64,000 nucleotides of DNA from Bombyx mori (taxonomy: Eukaryota > Arthropoda > Insecta > Lepidoptera > Bombycidae). The stretch is taken from contig NC_085112.1 in NCBI RefSeq assembly GCF_030269925.1, positions 6,883,501-6,947,500 on the forward strand. Direction: 5' to 3'. This document shows positions 24,101 to 34,776 of this stretch, piece after piece (positions within the stretch are counted from its first letter, which is position 1; each line of letters begins with the position of its first letter). Below the pieces are notes generated by a model that had not been told where the DNA came from, made no database searches, and saw only the letters and a program-made list of their open reading frames with translations. The translations under genes and the position numbers were made by a program.

Positions 24101-27100
24101 AAAAGAATAGTGCGTAAAGCGATTCCATATTTGAGTAAATAATAAGTATGTTAAATATATTTTCCCGAAGTTACGAAAAACCTTGTTAAAAAACATTTAC
24201 TACCTAATTAAAATTACAATAGGTTTGCCAGAATGGTAGTTATGCACTGTTTTAGAATACAAACTGTGTAAGAATTGTAGAGACCTTCACATATCTCTGC
24301 ATCATTTCTTTTGTGTGGATTCTACCCATTACATTTGTTGAATAAATTTAACGTGTTTTTGTTCTTTATTCTAGGCACACCAGACAATATTATCAGCATG
24401 CTCACCATATTTTGAAAGCATATTCCTGCAAAATTCGCATCCACATCCCATTATATTCCTTAAAGATGTACGATTTGCAGAGATGAAATCGTTACTGGAT
24501 TTTATGTATAAGGTAAACTCCAATACAATTAAAGGAACATTTTGGTAACTAAGCATTTAAAATAATCAAATGGAAAACATATTCAAATATCATTGTTTTC
24601 AGGGGGAAGTAAATGTTGGCCAAAATATGCTACCAATGTTCCTAAAAACTGCAGAAAGTTTACAAGTTAGAGGTTTGACAGAGAACAATACATTGAATCC
24701 GAAGGTAATTTTTTTTTCGGCTACTATTTTAACTTTCTAATGTACCTAGCTGGACAACTTTTTGGTGGGAACGCGACAAGTGAAGTTGTGTTACTTTTTT
24801 ATTTTTTTCATTTAGTGTTTCTTAAGGTTTAAATGTGTAATAACGGTGGTTTATTAACTGTTTACAATCTGTGAAATTCCACAAATGTGAAAAAACTGGA
24901 ACAGCCACAGGGCGTAGCTTCTCGGGTACTTCCAAAGATTACACTGAAAGGGTCTCAGTAAATAATCACTATTTTACTGAGAATATAGCTCATCCCATCT
25001 TATCTCGTGTCATTTAAGTTAATCCCAATTGATAAAACTATCAAATTATGGCCTGGTCACGAGAAAAGTGTAAATGAGGAGATGATTGTTAAACTATGAC
25101 CAGAGCTGAATGTAAATACCGTCGTCTATGTATGACGAAGTAAAACTGGATTCCATGATTACTTCAAAACAGAAATATTAAAAATGTTTAAAGTCAAAAA
25201 TATTACCTAACTAGCGACCCGCCCTCGCTTCGCTTCGGAAACTGTAATTTATTATTGATTTCTCCGCTATTTAATGGTTGTTATTATACATATAAACCTT
25301 CCTCTTCAACAACTCTATCTATTAAAAAAACCGCATCAAAATCTGTTGCGTAGTTTTAAAGATTTAAGCATACATAGGGATATATAGGGACAGAGAAAGC
25401 GACTTTGTTTTATTCCTATGTAACTACGCTTTATTATAGGTTTCATAATGAAACAACCACGTTTCAGTTAGAATTATATTTGTCGCTACGAATTTTGCAG
25501 TCGGAAGAGCGATCGACGCCAGTGGTGGGCGCGGAGAACCTATCCCGCGCGGAGTTCGCGACGCCCCCCGCCGCGCACTGCGGTCCCCCCGTCGGACCCG
25601 CCCCGCCCCCCGCGCACCCCGCACACGCCCAGCACCCCTCCCATCCCGCACAACACGTGCCGCTCGAGAAGAGGCGCAGGAAGAACTCCACTCTACCCAG
25701 AGACGATATCGACAACAATCTCTACCGCCATTATGACGTGAGCAAACCATACTATAATTTTTCGAGATTAGAGCCAAATAGTAGTAACTAAATTCGTTAT
25801 TTAAACTAAATACAAATTTATCTCCAGGACAATAAAAATAGTATTTATTTATTTATTTCATTGATATGAGTTCTAAGGTACCTTGAGGCACCTTGAGATA
25901 TGAGTTCTAAGGTAAATAGACGACTAACATATTTTGTGTTTCATTCATAACAAGAATAAATGAGGCCGTCAGCACAAAAGTGGCCTAAGCTTACCATCGT
26001 TAGTATGGAGATAATGAGGTTTGAATTTACTTTTACACAACTTCGTAGGCAAAAACAATACGCACAAAAATAATGTTTACAAAGCCATCTGTTATCTATA
26101 GGTGAAACTAGGGATAGGCCGCTTTTGCAAATTTATCAGATATGTTTTAAATAATTTGCAATATATCGTTTTTTCGCATTAAAAGTGTACAATTTACAAA
26201 AATATTCGAAATTGAGTTAATATGCGGAATCATTTGGTATCACCAGTATTTTTCTCATAAATACTGTCAAAAGAGCGTAGTTTTAGTTTTTTATTTAGTT
26301 AACCTATATTTTAACTAGTATTAACATAATTAATACATAATTTTATCTTTCATTAAAAGACAGATAATGTAACTGGTAAAAAATAAATGTTTCAATGATG
26401 ATTAATATTAAAAATATTACATGTTATACCTTTAAAACACTCTCCTAGTAAAATTAGTAAGTTTTGAGTTTATACAGTTTTAATACGAGAAGACGATATA
26501 TGAGAGATATGAGAGATTGTGGGTTAGGCCACTTTAGCGCGGACGGCCTCTGCTGATAGCCTTGAGAGGCTATTTCAGCTTCACCCTAACGTGTGTAGGT
26601 GAGCTCACGGGGTTCAAACCGGAGTGTTGCTAACACTGACCCTAGCAAGAGCAGTGCTTCGCAGAATATACCACCGGATCGGAAACGCGACCTACTGAGA
26701 AGATCCGGCGAGAAACTCAGTGGGCTGTGTCTATGGGTTGATTAAATGATGATGTTGCGTTGCCGAAACAGGTTCCGGTGAAGAGCGGGAAATGTTCCAC
26801 GGGGTCTGGCTCGGAGCCGTCCACCCCGCCGCCCGCGCACACCCCGCACGGCGCACAGCGGCTCGGCACGAGGTCGCCGCTCGTCAAGCAGGAGCCGGAC
26901 TCCCCCTACATGCCGCATGTGCCGCACCCGTCGCCCTTCGAGCAACAACACCTGCAGGTCAGTTACCAGTATCAGTACCACTCAACTGTCAATGTGGAAT
27001 CACATTATGAATTTCCTGATTGCTTGGTTTTTTTTAAATTTGAAAAGAATGCGCAAAATGCAGTTGTGTTTTGTTTATAATTAATGTTAATAAATTTAAA

Positions 27101-30100
27101 TAGAACTAGGTGAATAATTATATTTATTAATATTTGACAAACAAGGAAATAGCTGAGTTTTGGAGCGGCTCTCTGTATTTTAAACTGTATGTTTTGTGGA
27201 AATTGCTGTGAAGAATTGTTTTAGATAATAATAATAAAGTCCCAACGTACTACCTGCCAGTATATCAATGCATCTCTAATATTGTAACCATGTTTCCGGT
27301 GATAATTATTGCCACATACCAGCCTACAAACATTTTGTCTGGAAATGTGATTTAATAGAAAGATTACCTAAAAATAGCAACCATATTTTTGTGTTGAAAG
27401 AATGATCGTTTTAGTTCATATGCAAAATCAACATTTCAACACCGCATTCATCTCATATTCACTAAGACTTAAAAATTTACATATTAATTTCTAAGATATA
27501 GACAGAAATAAGCTAGTCAGCCTTAAGCAGTGTATTGTTCGAAACTGCATACTTTTACCAACAATCTTCGGTTCCCATTCTTCAGGGAACATTGCCTACC
27601 CTAACCATTTTAAATCAGCAAATATTTATATATGTATACAGTATTTTTTGTGCATAATTTGTAAATACGTAGCTTAAATGAAAAGATGAAACAAATGAAA
27701 TTTCAGAACATCGGAGTTACTGACATGGCATCGATATTGTCCCAGCCACCGATCAATAACGATTGCAATGAAAGTGAACCATCGCTGCCGCCGCACCCAG
27801 ACCAGACGGACACCATTGACGGTATGTTTTTTTTTTTTTCTATTTAAAACGACCGCCAACGATTCCTTTCTATTTGTGGGCAAATTTAACGTTTGCATGC
27901 CATTAAGGTCTAACGATCTGAATTTTAATAAAGATGAATTTCATTAGTCGTTTCGGATTGAGTTACGTAACATTTTTGGCGGTCGACAAATTTATTGTCT
28001 TGCTAAACGGAATCTTTGTCAAGAATTATATTAAATAAAATTATCTAAAAATAGTTTATTTTTTTCAGTCATCTGCATTATAATAAACCTTCACATTCTA
28101 ACAAAATTTCGTAAAAAAATATCTTCACATTATTTCCTAACAAAGATTCTAATTTTAAATGTTTGCATTATTGTTTTTTAAATATATTCTGAAACAATGT
28201 ATAATAATATCATTCTTGTACATTGTTTACAAAAATATTTTTATATAAGTTGCATGAACAAAAAAATACACTGCATGAACTGTCTTGTCGCTTATCAGTC
28301 GACTACTACTCGCACTAATAAATTAACAATCGCTTCTTTGTGTTTCGCTTCTGTAGATATTCTTTTTACTATTTTATTATAAAAATATGAAGAAATCGGT
28401 GTCATAAGATTTCTGTACAGTACGATTTGGCGCCCCCGAGGGACATAGGTCGTGCGATGTTAGGTCTTTGCAATGTTAGGGAGTGACGAAATATCTCACG
28501 TTGGTCGTCTGGACTCTGAGACGCCTGTTTGATTAGGGTATGCATGGATTAGGAACAGGTTGGGGAATTTGCCAAAAAAATAACAAGTTGCTGAAGTGTG
28601 CCGTAGATGAGTGATTACCGATAGAATAAAACAAAACGAGTGATTGAGTGAGCATGCTGTTTTCATTGTGGAAAAAGAAAGGAAAAGAAAAATTAATCGA
28701 ACATCTTACAGGTGATAATTTCGGAGTTGACGAGAATAAAAAACCGTGGGAACCGTTCAACAACAAACTTTCGAACGTTGAAAATCTCGTCAAATCTTTT
28801 AAACTAGCTCTGACTCAGAGACCGTTTAGTGGTCCCGAATCCTGCAACGTATGCGGTAAACTTGTGAACAATTTAAAAAAACATATGAAATCACATAATC
28901 CGGAACAGCACAAGTGTCCCCTTTGTCCAATTATATTGACTCGCGCGGACAATCTCAAAAGGCATCTTCGTATGAAGCACTGTTCTGTTTTGAGTTCAGA
29001 TAACTTATCCAATATTCAGAAAAAATGTGGATTGACTTAGTAGAAAAAAAAAAATATTATATAATATCATAAACTTGTTAATTCATGATAGTTGAGGAAA
29101 AGTTACTGTCCCATGGATGAGCTTGTAATAATTCAATTTTTAACACTAACATTCTAATGAATTTGCTGCTATGTTGGTTCCTAATACTTGCCGTTAAATT
29201 CTAGAAATAAGGTGTTGTGTGTTTTTCGTTTGCAAATAAATTTATCTTAAGATTTAATATTCTTTCAAAACAACTAATCAAAGAGTTTTAACTTATGAAT
29301 GTCGTTCGATGTGTAAATACGGTCAATATACAATAAACTCACGATGTAAATGTAAATTAAATAAAATTATAAATTGAACCACATTTATAAGTAATCAAAA
29401 ATGTAATTAATTTACTAACTAATTAGTTTATTAACTAACGTTAGGAAAAATGCTTTTTTTACATTAGGCTTTATCAGAAAGAAAAAAGTACAAAATCAGT
29501 ATTAACAATTAACGTAGTATAATAATCTTTGTGATAAATTGAAAATTGTGATTCTTATGGTTGCCTTTAAGAACTAAACAATCTACAATGTAATTAGTTG
29601 TAATAATGAAATTCTGATCGCGGTTCGTACACTCTGAACAAGCTTGTTAATAATCATCTCAACTAATAAACCACTTCGACGTACTATTTTCATTTAACAA
29701 TTGTCTTACAAATAATGTCGTCTTTATATAGAGTTTACTGAAACTGCTGTAAAATGATCCACTCTTTTATTGTATTGCTTTTTTTTAGTAAAAGAAGCCA
29801 TGTTTATTTGTTCTAGAATGAAGACAACACTAATTCCTTTTTTAAATATTCCTTGAATAACTTCAAACCTCATTGGTTCAATAGTCGAACAACCAAATCA
29901 CCTATGAAGTAAATCGGTTGAGATGTTTATAAAAACGTAAATCTCCAAAGTCCACAATATACCTCATGATCTCTTATTGTTCCTTTTAGTTTGTATTACA
30001 AATCTAGCACTATCACAGTGCTCAAGACTGATATTTTGCTTTTGTAACTTGTGTATTTTTAATTTAACTTATTTTCCCATTTAACCTGATAATTAACGTA

Positions 30101-33100
30101 CATAACTTGTAAGTTTAACGTTATTGTGTGTTTGTTGCAAATATACTCTCCTTTATTTATACCTCTTTTTTTTTCATTACACCTTTCCTGCTTTTATATG
30201 ATTAACAAACAGCAGACCTATTTCTCTCTATAAATCGCCTTCCATTTTTGGTGACAGTGAATAACAAAACTTCATGCAAAAATAACAATCTAAAAGTAAC
30301 CAGCAACACCATTTCTTCAATATCATTTGGTTCATTTTGCATGAATCTCCATTGAATATATTTTGTTAAAAATAATTTCAGAATTTTATTTAACATATTT
30401 AAACTTTTCGTATCCGATATACAAAGCTTTTATAATAGCGCTAGGTTAAGCATTAGAACAGCGGTAACAAATATACTTAGCTTTAAAATAGTGCTCAATT
30501 CCATCAATTAGTAATAAGTTAGTTAGTCCTCTCAAAACTGACATGTAAAAAAATAAACCGTCTCCTGAATGAATCGCTCTACGCAGCGAATGTTGCAGCA
30601 CCAACGTCTCTCTCAGTAACGCGCTAATGGCACATGATCATCAGAAATCTGAGTATTTTAGAACCAGCTCGAATTAACAAGTAATATGTAAGAGTTGAGC
30701 GGTTGGGACTGCGGCATTGGTTCGTGAGGTGATGAAATGTGAGTGTCGCGGTGAGAGCGCGCGGTGGAGTGACGGATGGCTGGTTGCAGGCTCTAAGGGC
30801 TGGCACATGCGGCTGACGTTCGAGCGAGTGGCGGGCGGCCTCAACCTGCACCGGTGCAAGCTGTGCGGCAAGGTGGTGACGCACATCCGCAACCACTATC
30901 ACGTGCACTTCCCCGGGCGCTTCGAGTGTCCGTTGTGCCGCGCCACGTACACGCGCTCGGACAACCTGCGCACGCACTGCAAGTTCAAGCACCCCGCGTA
31001 CAATCCGGACACGCGCAAGTTCGAGCCGCCCACGCCGCCCGCCGCCGCGCCTGCGCACGCGCCCCTGTTCGCGAACCACCTGGACGCGCCGTTCGACTGA
31101 TCGCGCGCGCCGCTCGGTCCCGCCGCCCTCGCGTCCGAACCGCTTCCTACTTAGGATTAAGCTCAAGTGCTATTACTTAAAACGGGCCTCTGTTGGCGCT
31201 CCTCGTTTTTAGTATTGTCTCGGTTGTGCATGTGACTTGCCCCGGTGTGATCTTTTATAAGGTTTCGCGTCAGGAATTTACCTATAATATTATTGATGTT
31301 ACTGAATCGATGACTCGAAGCGTGTACGTAGGTAGATAATTTTTTTTTCTATACCAATCGCTATACGGGAACGGGCAAAAGCAATAATATGAAGTTAATT
31401 TTATTATTACCATATTATTTTTTTATATTGTATCGATAGGAATCTTAAGATAAAAAAAATAACTAATTTCGAGTAGCGGTGCGACCGTGAAGTGATGTTG
31501 GCTATTAACAGGGCCTCCGGAGTGAGCCCGCTCTTTCTTGTTATATATTTATTCGTTAGATAGGAAATTATGAGTTTCCTGTAGCTAATTATATTTATTT
31601 TATTATTAAATCCTATGGGTGGAATGGAATTACATCAGAGAAGGATGTTGGGGACTGGCAAGAGAATGTGATCTGTCGTTAGTCAACGACATATAAATAT
31701 TGACTGAATCTCAGTGTAGATGCATTTTTAACTCTATGAGGCCTTTGCAAGATGGATAATTATTAAGGATTTGTGATGTTTTAAAGGATAGCGCCTAAGG
31801 AAACATACGAAAAGATTTTTTTATACTAGACTAGTTGATCTATTTACAGAGATTGTTTTTTTTTTTAATTCTTAGATTCTATTGTCTGATTCAAAATACT
31901 TTTTTTTATATTTACATAACCATATATGATTTATTAGTGTTGTTTGTTTTGATTGATCAATTAGTAACATTGATTTGAATTATATTCAGTTATCTATTAA
32001 GTTATGGAGTAATCAATGTTGAGATGTTTTATTATTTTATCGTTAGTAGTGTTTTAATTGTATAACGGGCCGCGGTCGGCGCGCCCACTCACGTGTGATC
32101 GGTGCTCGGGGTCGATGACCTCTTTCAATCAATTAATTTAAGACGAATAGAACGGAACGTTTCGAGGTTACGCATTTAGTAACTAATATTGGCATTCTAC
32201 GATTGGGACTAACCTAGCGTTTATCTAATTATTATTATTTTTTTTATTTTCGATTTTAATATATAAGATTGTTACAATTTTTAGCTAAACATTTAGAGTG
32301 GTACGGTAACTGAAATGTGATAAAATGGAATGGTGCTAGAACCAAGAGTGTTAAGACGCTACGATTCGACTTCTATGATAAATATTAATAAAGTTTTAAA
32401 TGGTTAGTTACTTTACATAAACGTAAGGCAGCTAACGTCCGGTCAAGGTCGCATCAGTTCGGTCAACGAGTAATCGAAGCGTGGTTCGTGACGAAGTAAA
32501 GAGATTACAGTATCACTCAAGTAAAAAAAAAAAAATTAACTTCATTTATCGATGGATTTCAAAATTACTAATACCTTACTAGAATTTTAAGCCAACATAT
32601 TTGTGTGTAAATCAGACCTTATTGCCTACCAAAACGCAAACGTTCGTCGAGTACGTTAGGGTAACCGCAGATCCGAATAGTGAATCCGTGAGCGTGTCTC
32701 ATAACAAAAAAATCGGTTGTCGGTAAAGTCGGTTTACTGACGATAGTTGAACGTGACAATGTCATAAGAAAATACACCTCAGAGCGAGGTAACGCCGCAT
32801 GGTCATGTTTTTCGTGCGTGCAGCTGGCTCCATCGAATTATAAGACGTTGTCACGTCAAAACCGTTATGACGTCATCGCTGTCGAGTAGCTGTGAAAATG
32901 CAATTCCACTTGTGCAATTTAATCAAATAGTCATAACTCATAGCTAGATTAAACAATTGTCTATTGAATATAGGGGCCCACCCAAAGTAGTAGGAAAGGA
33001 GCTCGCGTGTCCCCACATACAATCATAAATATAGTCACCAAAACATATTATTACTTCCACAAAGATTTTATATTTACTTTTAAGTATAGCAAAGATTTTT

Positions 33101-34776
33101 TATAACTACCGTTCATTAATTATTATTGTGGGCGCTTATTATTTGATAGTTCATTTCATACTCAGTGCAATATTACTAGTTATTTAATTACGTAACCAAA
33201 CTAAAGGATATTTTAAAATATATTAATGATATCATTGAAAGAGAGTAACTACCTATTTGTATTTTATATATAATATATATATAAGTGAACTACTCCCTAA
33301 CTTGTATTTAGTGAATCGCAGTTTGGGTTACGGTGATGTACAGGTTTTATAGCTGGTAATATTAAGGAAATTAGCTTGTTTACCTCTGCCAATCGTAATA
33401 GTTGTGTACTGTTTAATAATTTATTGTCGCGCAGTTAAAAGTATATTGTTGAAATAGATCATAGCTATCCGATACGGGTCCGCCGTCCGGCGAGTCAATC
33501 ACTGTGCTGATCTCCCGGTCTCTTTGCGCCGCGTTAAACGCTTCTTGCATCTAATCGTTAATGCATTTTATATAACTATAAACACGAGACCAATTTTTAA
33601 ATATTGAATTCGCTATATATAGCGAATCGATTGATTTAGTGTACCATAAAAAATATTAATTTAGATATTTTAGGTTAGGATACTATGATAGTGTCTGGCC
33701 AGAATATTTTGGAGTATCACATCGTTTGGCTCAGAAAATATCTAACTTTGATCTCTTTTCAGCTTTCAAAAAGTATGCAACTTAACAATTTGTAAAGATG
33801 ACCACGTTTGAACTTAATGAAAGCTAACTTTATGCCATATGGAATTTAAACATAAGGTTAACGAATTACTAAATTAGTCTTATGAAAAATGAGGTCTTTG
33901 TGGACCTAGTCACTTGTTTGGCCAATCTAATGAATATTCCAATTTATTGTATATTAAAATTTACAAGCGGTATCACAAGATGTGACCATTCGAATTCAAT
34001 GGAGTGCAGGATGAGCTCTGAGGTTATTCAGGATAGCAATGGTCTAGTTATGTTTATTTGTTTCTTATAACATTAGAGAATTTGTTATAGCGTTATAATA
34101 TCACAATAGTGTACCACTAATAGGGAGGGGGTGTCAAATCGTGTGCCTAACAACTCTCTTTTTGTTATGTTATTACATGAAATTTTATGAACGATTTGTT
34201 GTTTATGAATATTTTGTTTTTTAATTCCTTGGTTTGATGCCTCCGTTAAAGTTTATTTTATATGATTTTGTTTTATGCAAGCAGTTAATGCAATTTTATT
34301 TTCACATTGTTTGATGTTATGTAATGCAATTTTAACATATTGCAAACTCCTGCATTTATCTGTTGTATTTATTACTAATTTTTTTTTTACATTAAATTGT
34401 GGTATGTTACAAAAGCCGTGTAGTTTCAGTTGTGTGTTTTGATGAACAAGGTCCCCCCAGTAGGCGCACCGTAGCGATCTATAGAGCCAGGTATGGTATG
34501 GCGACAGTGTTGTTCGCAGCCCGCCACCAGGCGCACGTGTCGGGTCCGCACGGCCCACAGTACTCGTACCACAGCATGTTCGTCGCGGCCGCCGAGAGCA
34601 CCGCGCTGTGGCGCTGCAAGTCGTGCGGCAAAGAGGTGTCCAACCGCTGGCACCACTTCCACTCGCACACCGCCCAGCGCTCGCTGTGCCCCTACTGTCC
34701 GGCCACGTACAGCCGCATCGACACCCTACGCTCGCACCTGCGTCTGAAGCACTCCTCGCTGCTGCTCAAACACTAA
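21007..34776 (+). CDS. fru: fruitless: BTB/zinc-finger transcription factor, alternative C2H2 3' exons
   Basis: Nuclear BTB-zinc-finger transcription factor of the insect sex-determination and courtship pathway. Common coding exons: 21033-21158, 24375-24512, 24603-24704, 25501-25737, 26772-26957 and 27707-27821 (301 codons plus one base). They join to one of three terminal exons: 28712-29040, 30790-31100 or 34520-34776. Every boundary is GT/AG and every junction keeps frame. The predicted proteins are 410, 404 and 386 aa. The BTB (residues 1-122) begins [13 protein letters not shown] and contains [20 protein letters not shown] and [17 protein letters not shown], which fit Fruitless better than Lola or other BTB paralogues. 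The linker has KRRRKNS and VKQEP motifs, also found in fly Fruitless as I recall it. The protein is much shorter than fly Fruitless, because the linker lacks long homopolymer runs. Upstream non-coding or sex-specific exons were not identified. Confidence 0.9.
21900..21995 (+). mobile_element. SINE-B 3' fragment in fruitless intron
   Basis: AAGGTGGGTAGCTTCATTCA, then GGGTCCAGTAACCACTTTAC and GTGGGCTGTAAGC, match the SINE-B 3' half with many changes. No poly(A) remains. Confidence 0.6.
22519..22949 (-). mobile_element. Full-length SINE-A (431 bp) with 10-bp target duplication
   Basis: It lies in reverse orientation in the first coding intron of fruitless: a poly(T) run on the plus strand, then the whole SINE-A body. 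The flanks carry a perfect direct repeat TAGCCGTAAG (22509-22518 and 22950-22959), which sets the insertion borders and its length. This is the best-preserved SINE-A here and I used it as the reference for the other copies. Confidence 0.92.
24375..24512 (+). CDS. fru: fruitless exon (BTB part 2)
   Basis: Acceptor TTATTCTAG ends at 24374. It codes 46 residues, [20 protein letters not shown] through LLDFMYK. The donor AAG|GTAAAC is at 24513. Phase 0 on both sides. It holds the central BTB helices. Confidence 0.92.
24603..24704 (+). CDS. fru: fruitless exon (BTB part 3)
   Basis: Acceptor GTTTTCAG ends at 24602. It codes 34 residues, [20 protein letters not shown] to NNTLNPK. The donor AAG|GTAATT is at 24705. 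Phase 0 on both sides. It completes the BTB fold and separates it from the linker. Confidence 0.92.
25211..25421. mobile_element. Lepidopteran interspersed repeat (Helitron-like end)
   Basis: It starts CTAGCGACCCGCCCTCGCTT, contains ATATAAACCTTCCTCTTCAA and ends around GACAGAGAAAGCGACTTTGT. These stretches recur widely in lepidopteran genomes as I recall and are usually part of Helitron-like or related non-autonomous repeats. It ends about 80 bp before the next fruitless exon. Class and orientation are uncertain. Confidence 0.5.
25501..25737 (+). CDS. fru: fruitless linker exon, Pro/Ala/His-rich, KRRRKNS motif
   Basis: Acceptor GAATTTTGCAG ends at 25500. It codes 79 residues. These run [16 protein letters not shown], then a low-complexity Pro/Ala/His stretch, then [17 protein letters not shown] (a likely nuclear-localisation basic cluster) and YRHYD. 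The donor GAC|GTGAGC is at 25738. Phase 0 on both sides. The middle of the exon is far GC-richer than the flanking introns. STPVE...KRRRKNS occurs at the matching place in fly Fruitless as I recall it. Confidence 0.88.
26552..26745 (-). mobile_element. SINE-A fragment directly upstream of a fruitless 3' splice site
   Basis: The reverse complement matches SINE-A from the TATCAGC region through the core to GTTAATTTA, where homology fades at about 26742-26745. The next exon starts at 26772, so the SINE ends 26 nt from the acceptor. The SINE is truncated on its 5' side. Confidence 0.9.
26772..26957 (+). CDS. fru: fruitless linker exon with VKQEP (possible SUMO site)
   Basis: Acceptor CCGAAACAG ends at 26771 and has a poor polypyrimidine tract. 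It codes 62 residues, [20 protein letters not shown] through [10 protein letters not shown] to FEQQHLQ. The donor CAG|GTCAGT is at 26958. Phase 0 on both sides. VKQEP fits the psi-K-x-E sumoylation pattern; this is inference only. The Gly/Ser and VPVK parts resemble the fly linker. Confidence 0.87.
27707..27821 (+). CDS. fru: last common fruitless exon
   Basis: Acceptor AAATTTCAG ends at 27706. It codes [19 protein letters not shown] through PDQTDTIDG, resembling the DQTDNIDG of fly Fruitless just before the isoform-specific part. The donor G|GTATGT is at 27822 and leaves phase 1, the phase needed by all three zinc-finger exons. Confidence 0.88.
28712..29040 (+). CDS. fru: fruitless alternative terminal exon, zinc-finger pair 1
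   Basis: Acceptor ATCTTACAG ends at 28711. The first two bases complete a Gly codon with the phase-1 donor. A ~45-residue spacer precedes finger 1, [18 protein letters not shown] (C-x2-C-x9-H-x3-H), and finger 2, [20 protein letters not shown] followed by KH (C-x2-C-x12-H-x4-H). The stop TAG is at 29038-29040. Codons are A/T-rich at third positions, unlike the other two cassettes. Candidate AATAAA signals occur at 29235, 29332 and 29360. Which fly isoform letter it matches was not decided. Confidence 0.88.
29041..30789. other. 3' UTR of zinc-finger exon 1, then intron
   Basis: AT-rich, with several AATAAA motifs within 330 nt of the stop. No other exon was recognised. Confidence 0.5.
29235..29240 (+). 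promoter_or_regulatory. Candidate poly(A) signal, zinc-finger exon 1
   Basis: AATAAA about 195 nt after the stop. Others at 29332 and 29360 are equally possible. Confidence 0.4.
30790..31100 (+). CDS. fru: fruitless alternative terminal exon, zinc-finger pair 2
   Basis: Acceptor TGGTTGCAG ends at 30789. It enters in the same phase as the other cassettes (GC completes Gly). [16 protein letters not shown] leads into finger 1, [18 protein letters not shown] (x9 spacing), and finger 2, [20 protein letters not shown] followed by KH (x12 spacing). A Pro/Ala-rich tail follows, and TGA at 31098-31100. The exon is strongly GC-rich, with G/C at nearly every third position, and stands out sharply from the surrounding AT-rich sequence. 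Confidence 0.9.
31101..34519. other. 3' UTR of zinc-finger exon 2, then intron
   Basis: A 3.4-kb stretch without a recognised exon or clear repeat. A candidate AATAAA lies at 32387-32392, implying a 3' UTR of about 1.3 kb. A 62-codon ORF at 33882-34070 is not supported as a gene. Confidence 0.5.
32387..32392 (+). promoter_or_regulatory. Candidate poly(A) signal, zinc-finger exon 2
   Basis: AATAAA in ATTAATAAAG, about 1.29 kb after the stop codon. No earlier clear hexamer was noticed. Confidence 0.4.
34520..34776 (+). CDS. fru: fruitless alternative terminal exon, zinc-finger pair 3
   Basis: The preferred acceptor GTTGTTCGCAG ends at 34519; CC completes an Ala codon. An alternative in-frame acceptor at 34450 (AACAAG) would add 69 nt. 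The sequence [19 protein letters not shown] leads to finger 1, [18 protein letters not shown] (x9), and finger 2, [20 protein letters not shown] followed by KH (x12). It ends LLLKH and TAA at 34774-34776. It is GC-rich. The SNRWHH motif also occurs in a fly Fruitless zinc-finger isoform, as I recall. Confidence 0.88.

Noticed and set aside
25424..25777. Minus-strand ORFs over the fruitless linker exon (117 and 84 codons)
   Set aside because: Shadows of the GC-rich Pro/Ala/His coding sequence on the other strand. The same applies to the minus-strand ORFs at 30.6-31.2 kb and 34.4-34.7 kb.
34451..34519. Longer version of zinc-finger exon 3 starting at 34451
   Set aside because: It is in phase, but the acceptor AACAAG has a weaker context than GTTGTTCGCAG at 34519. 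Kept only as an alternative.
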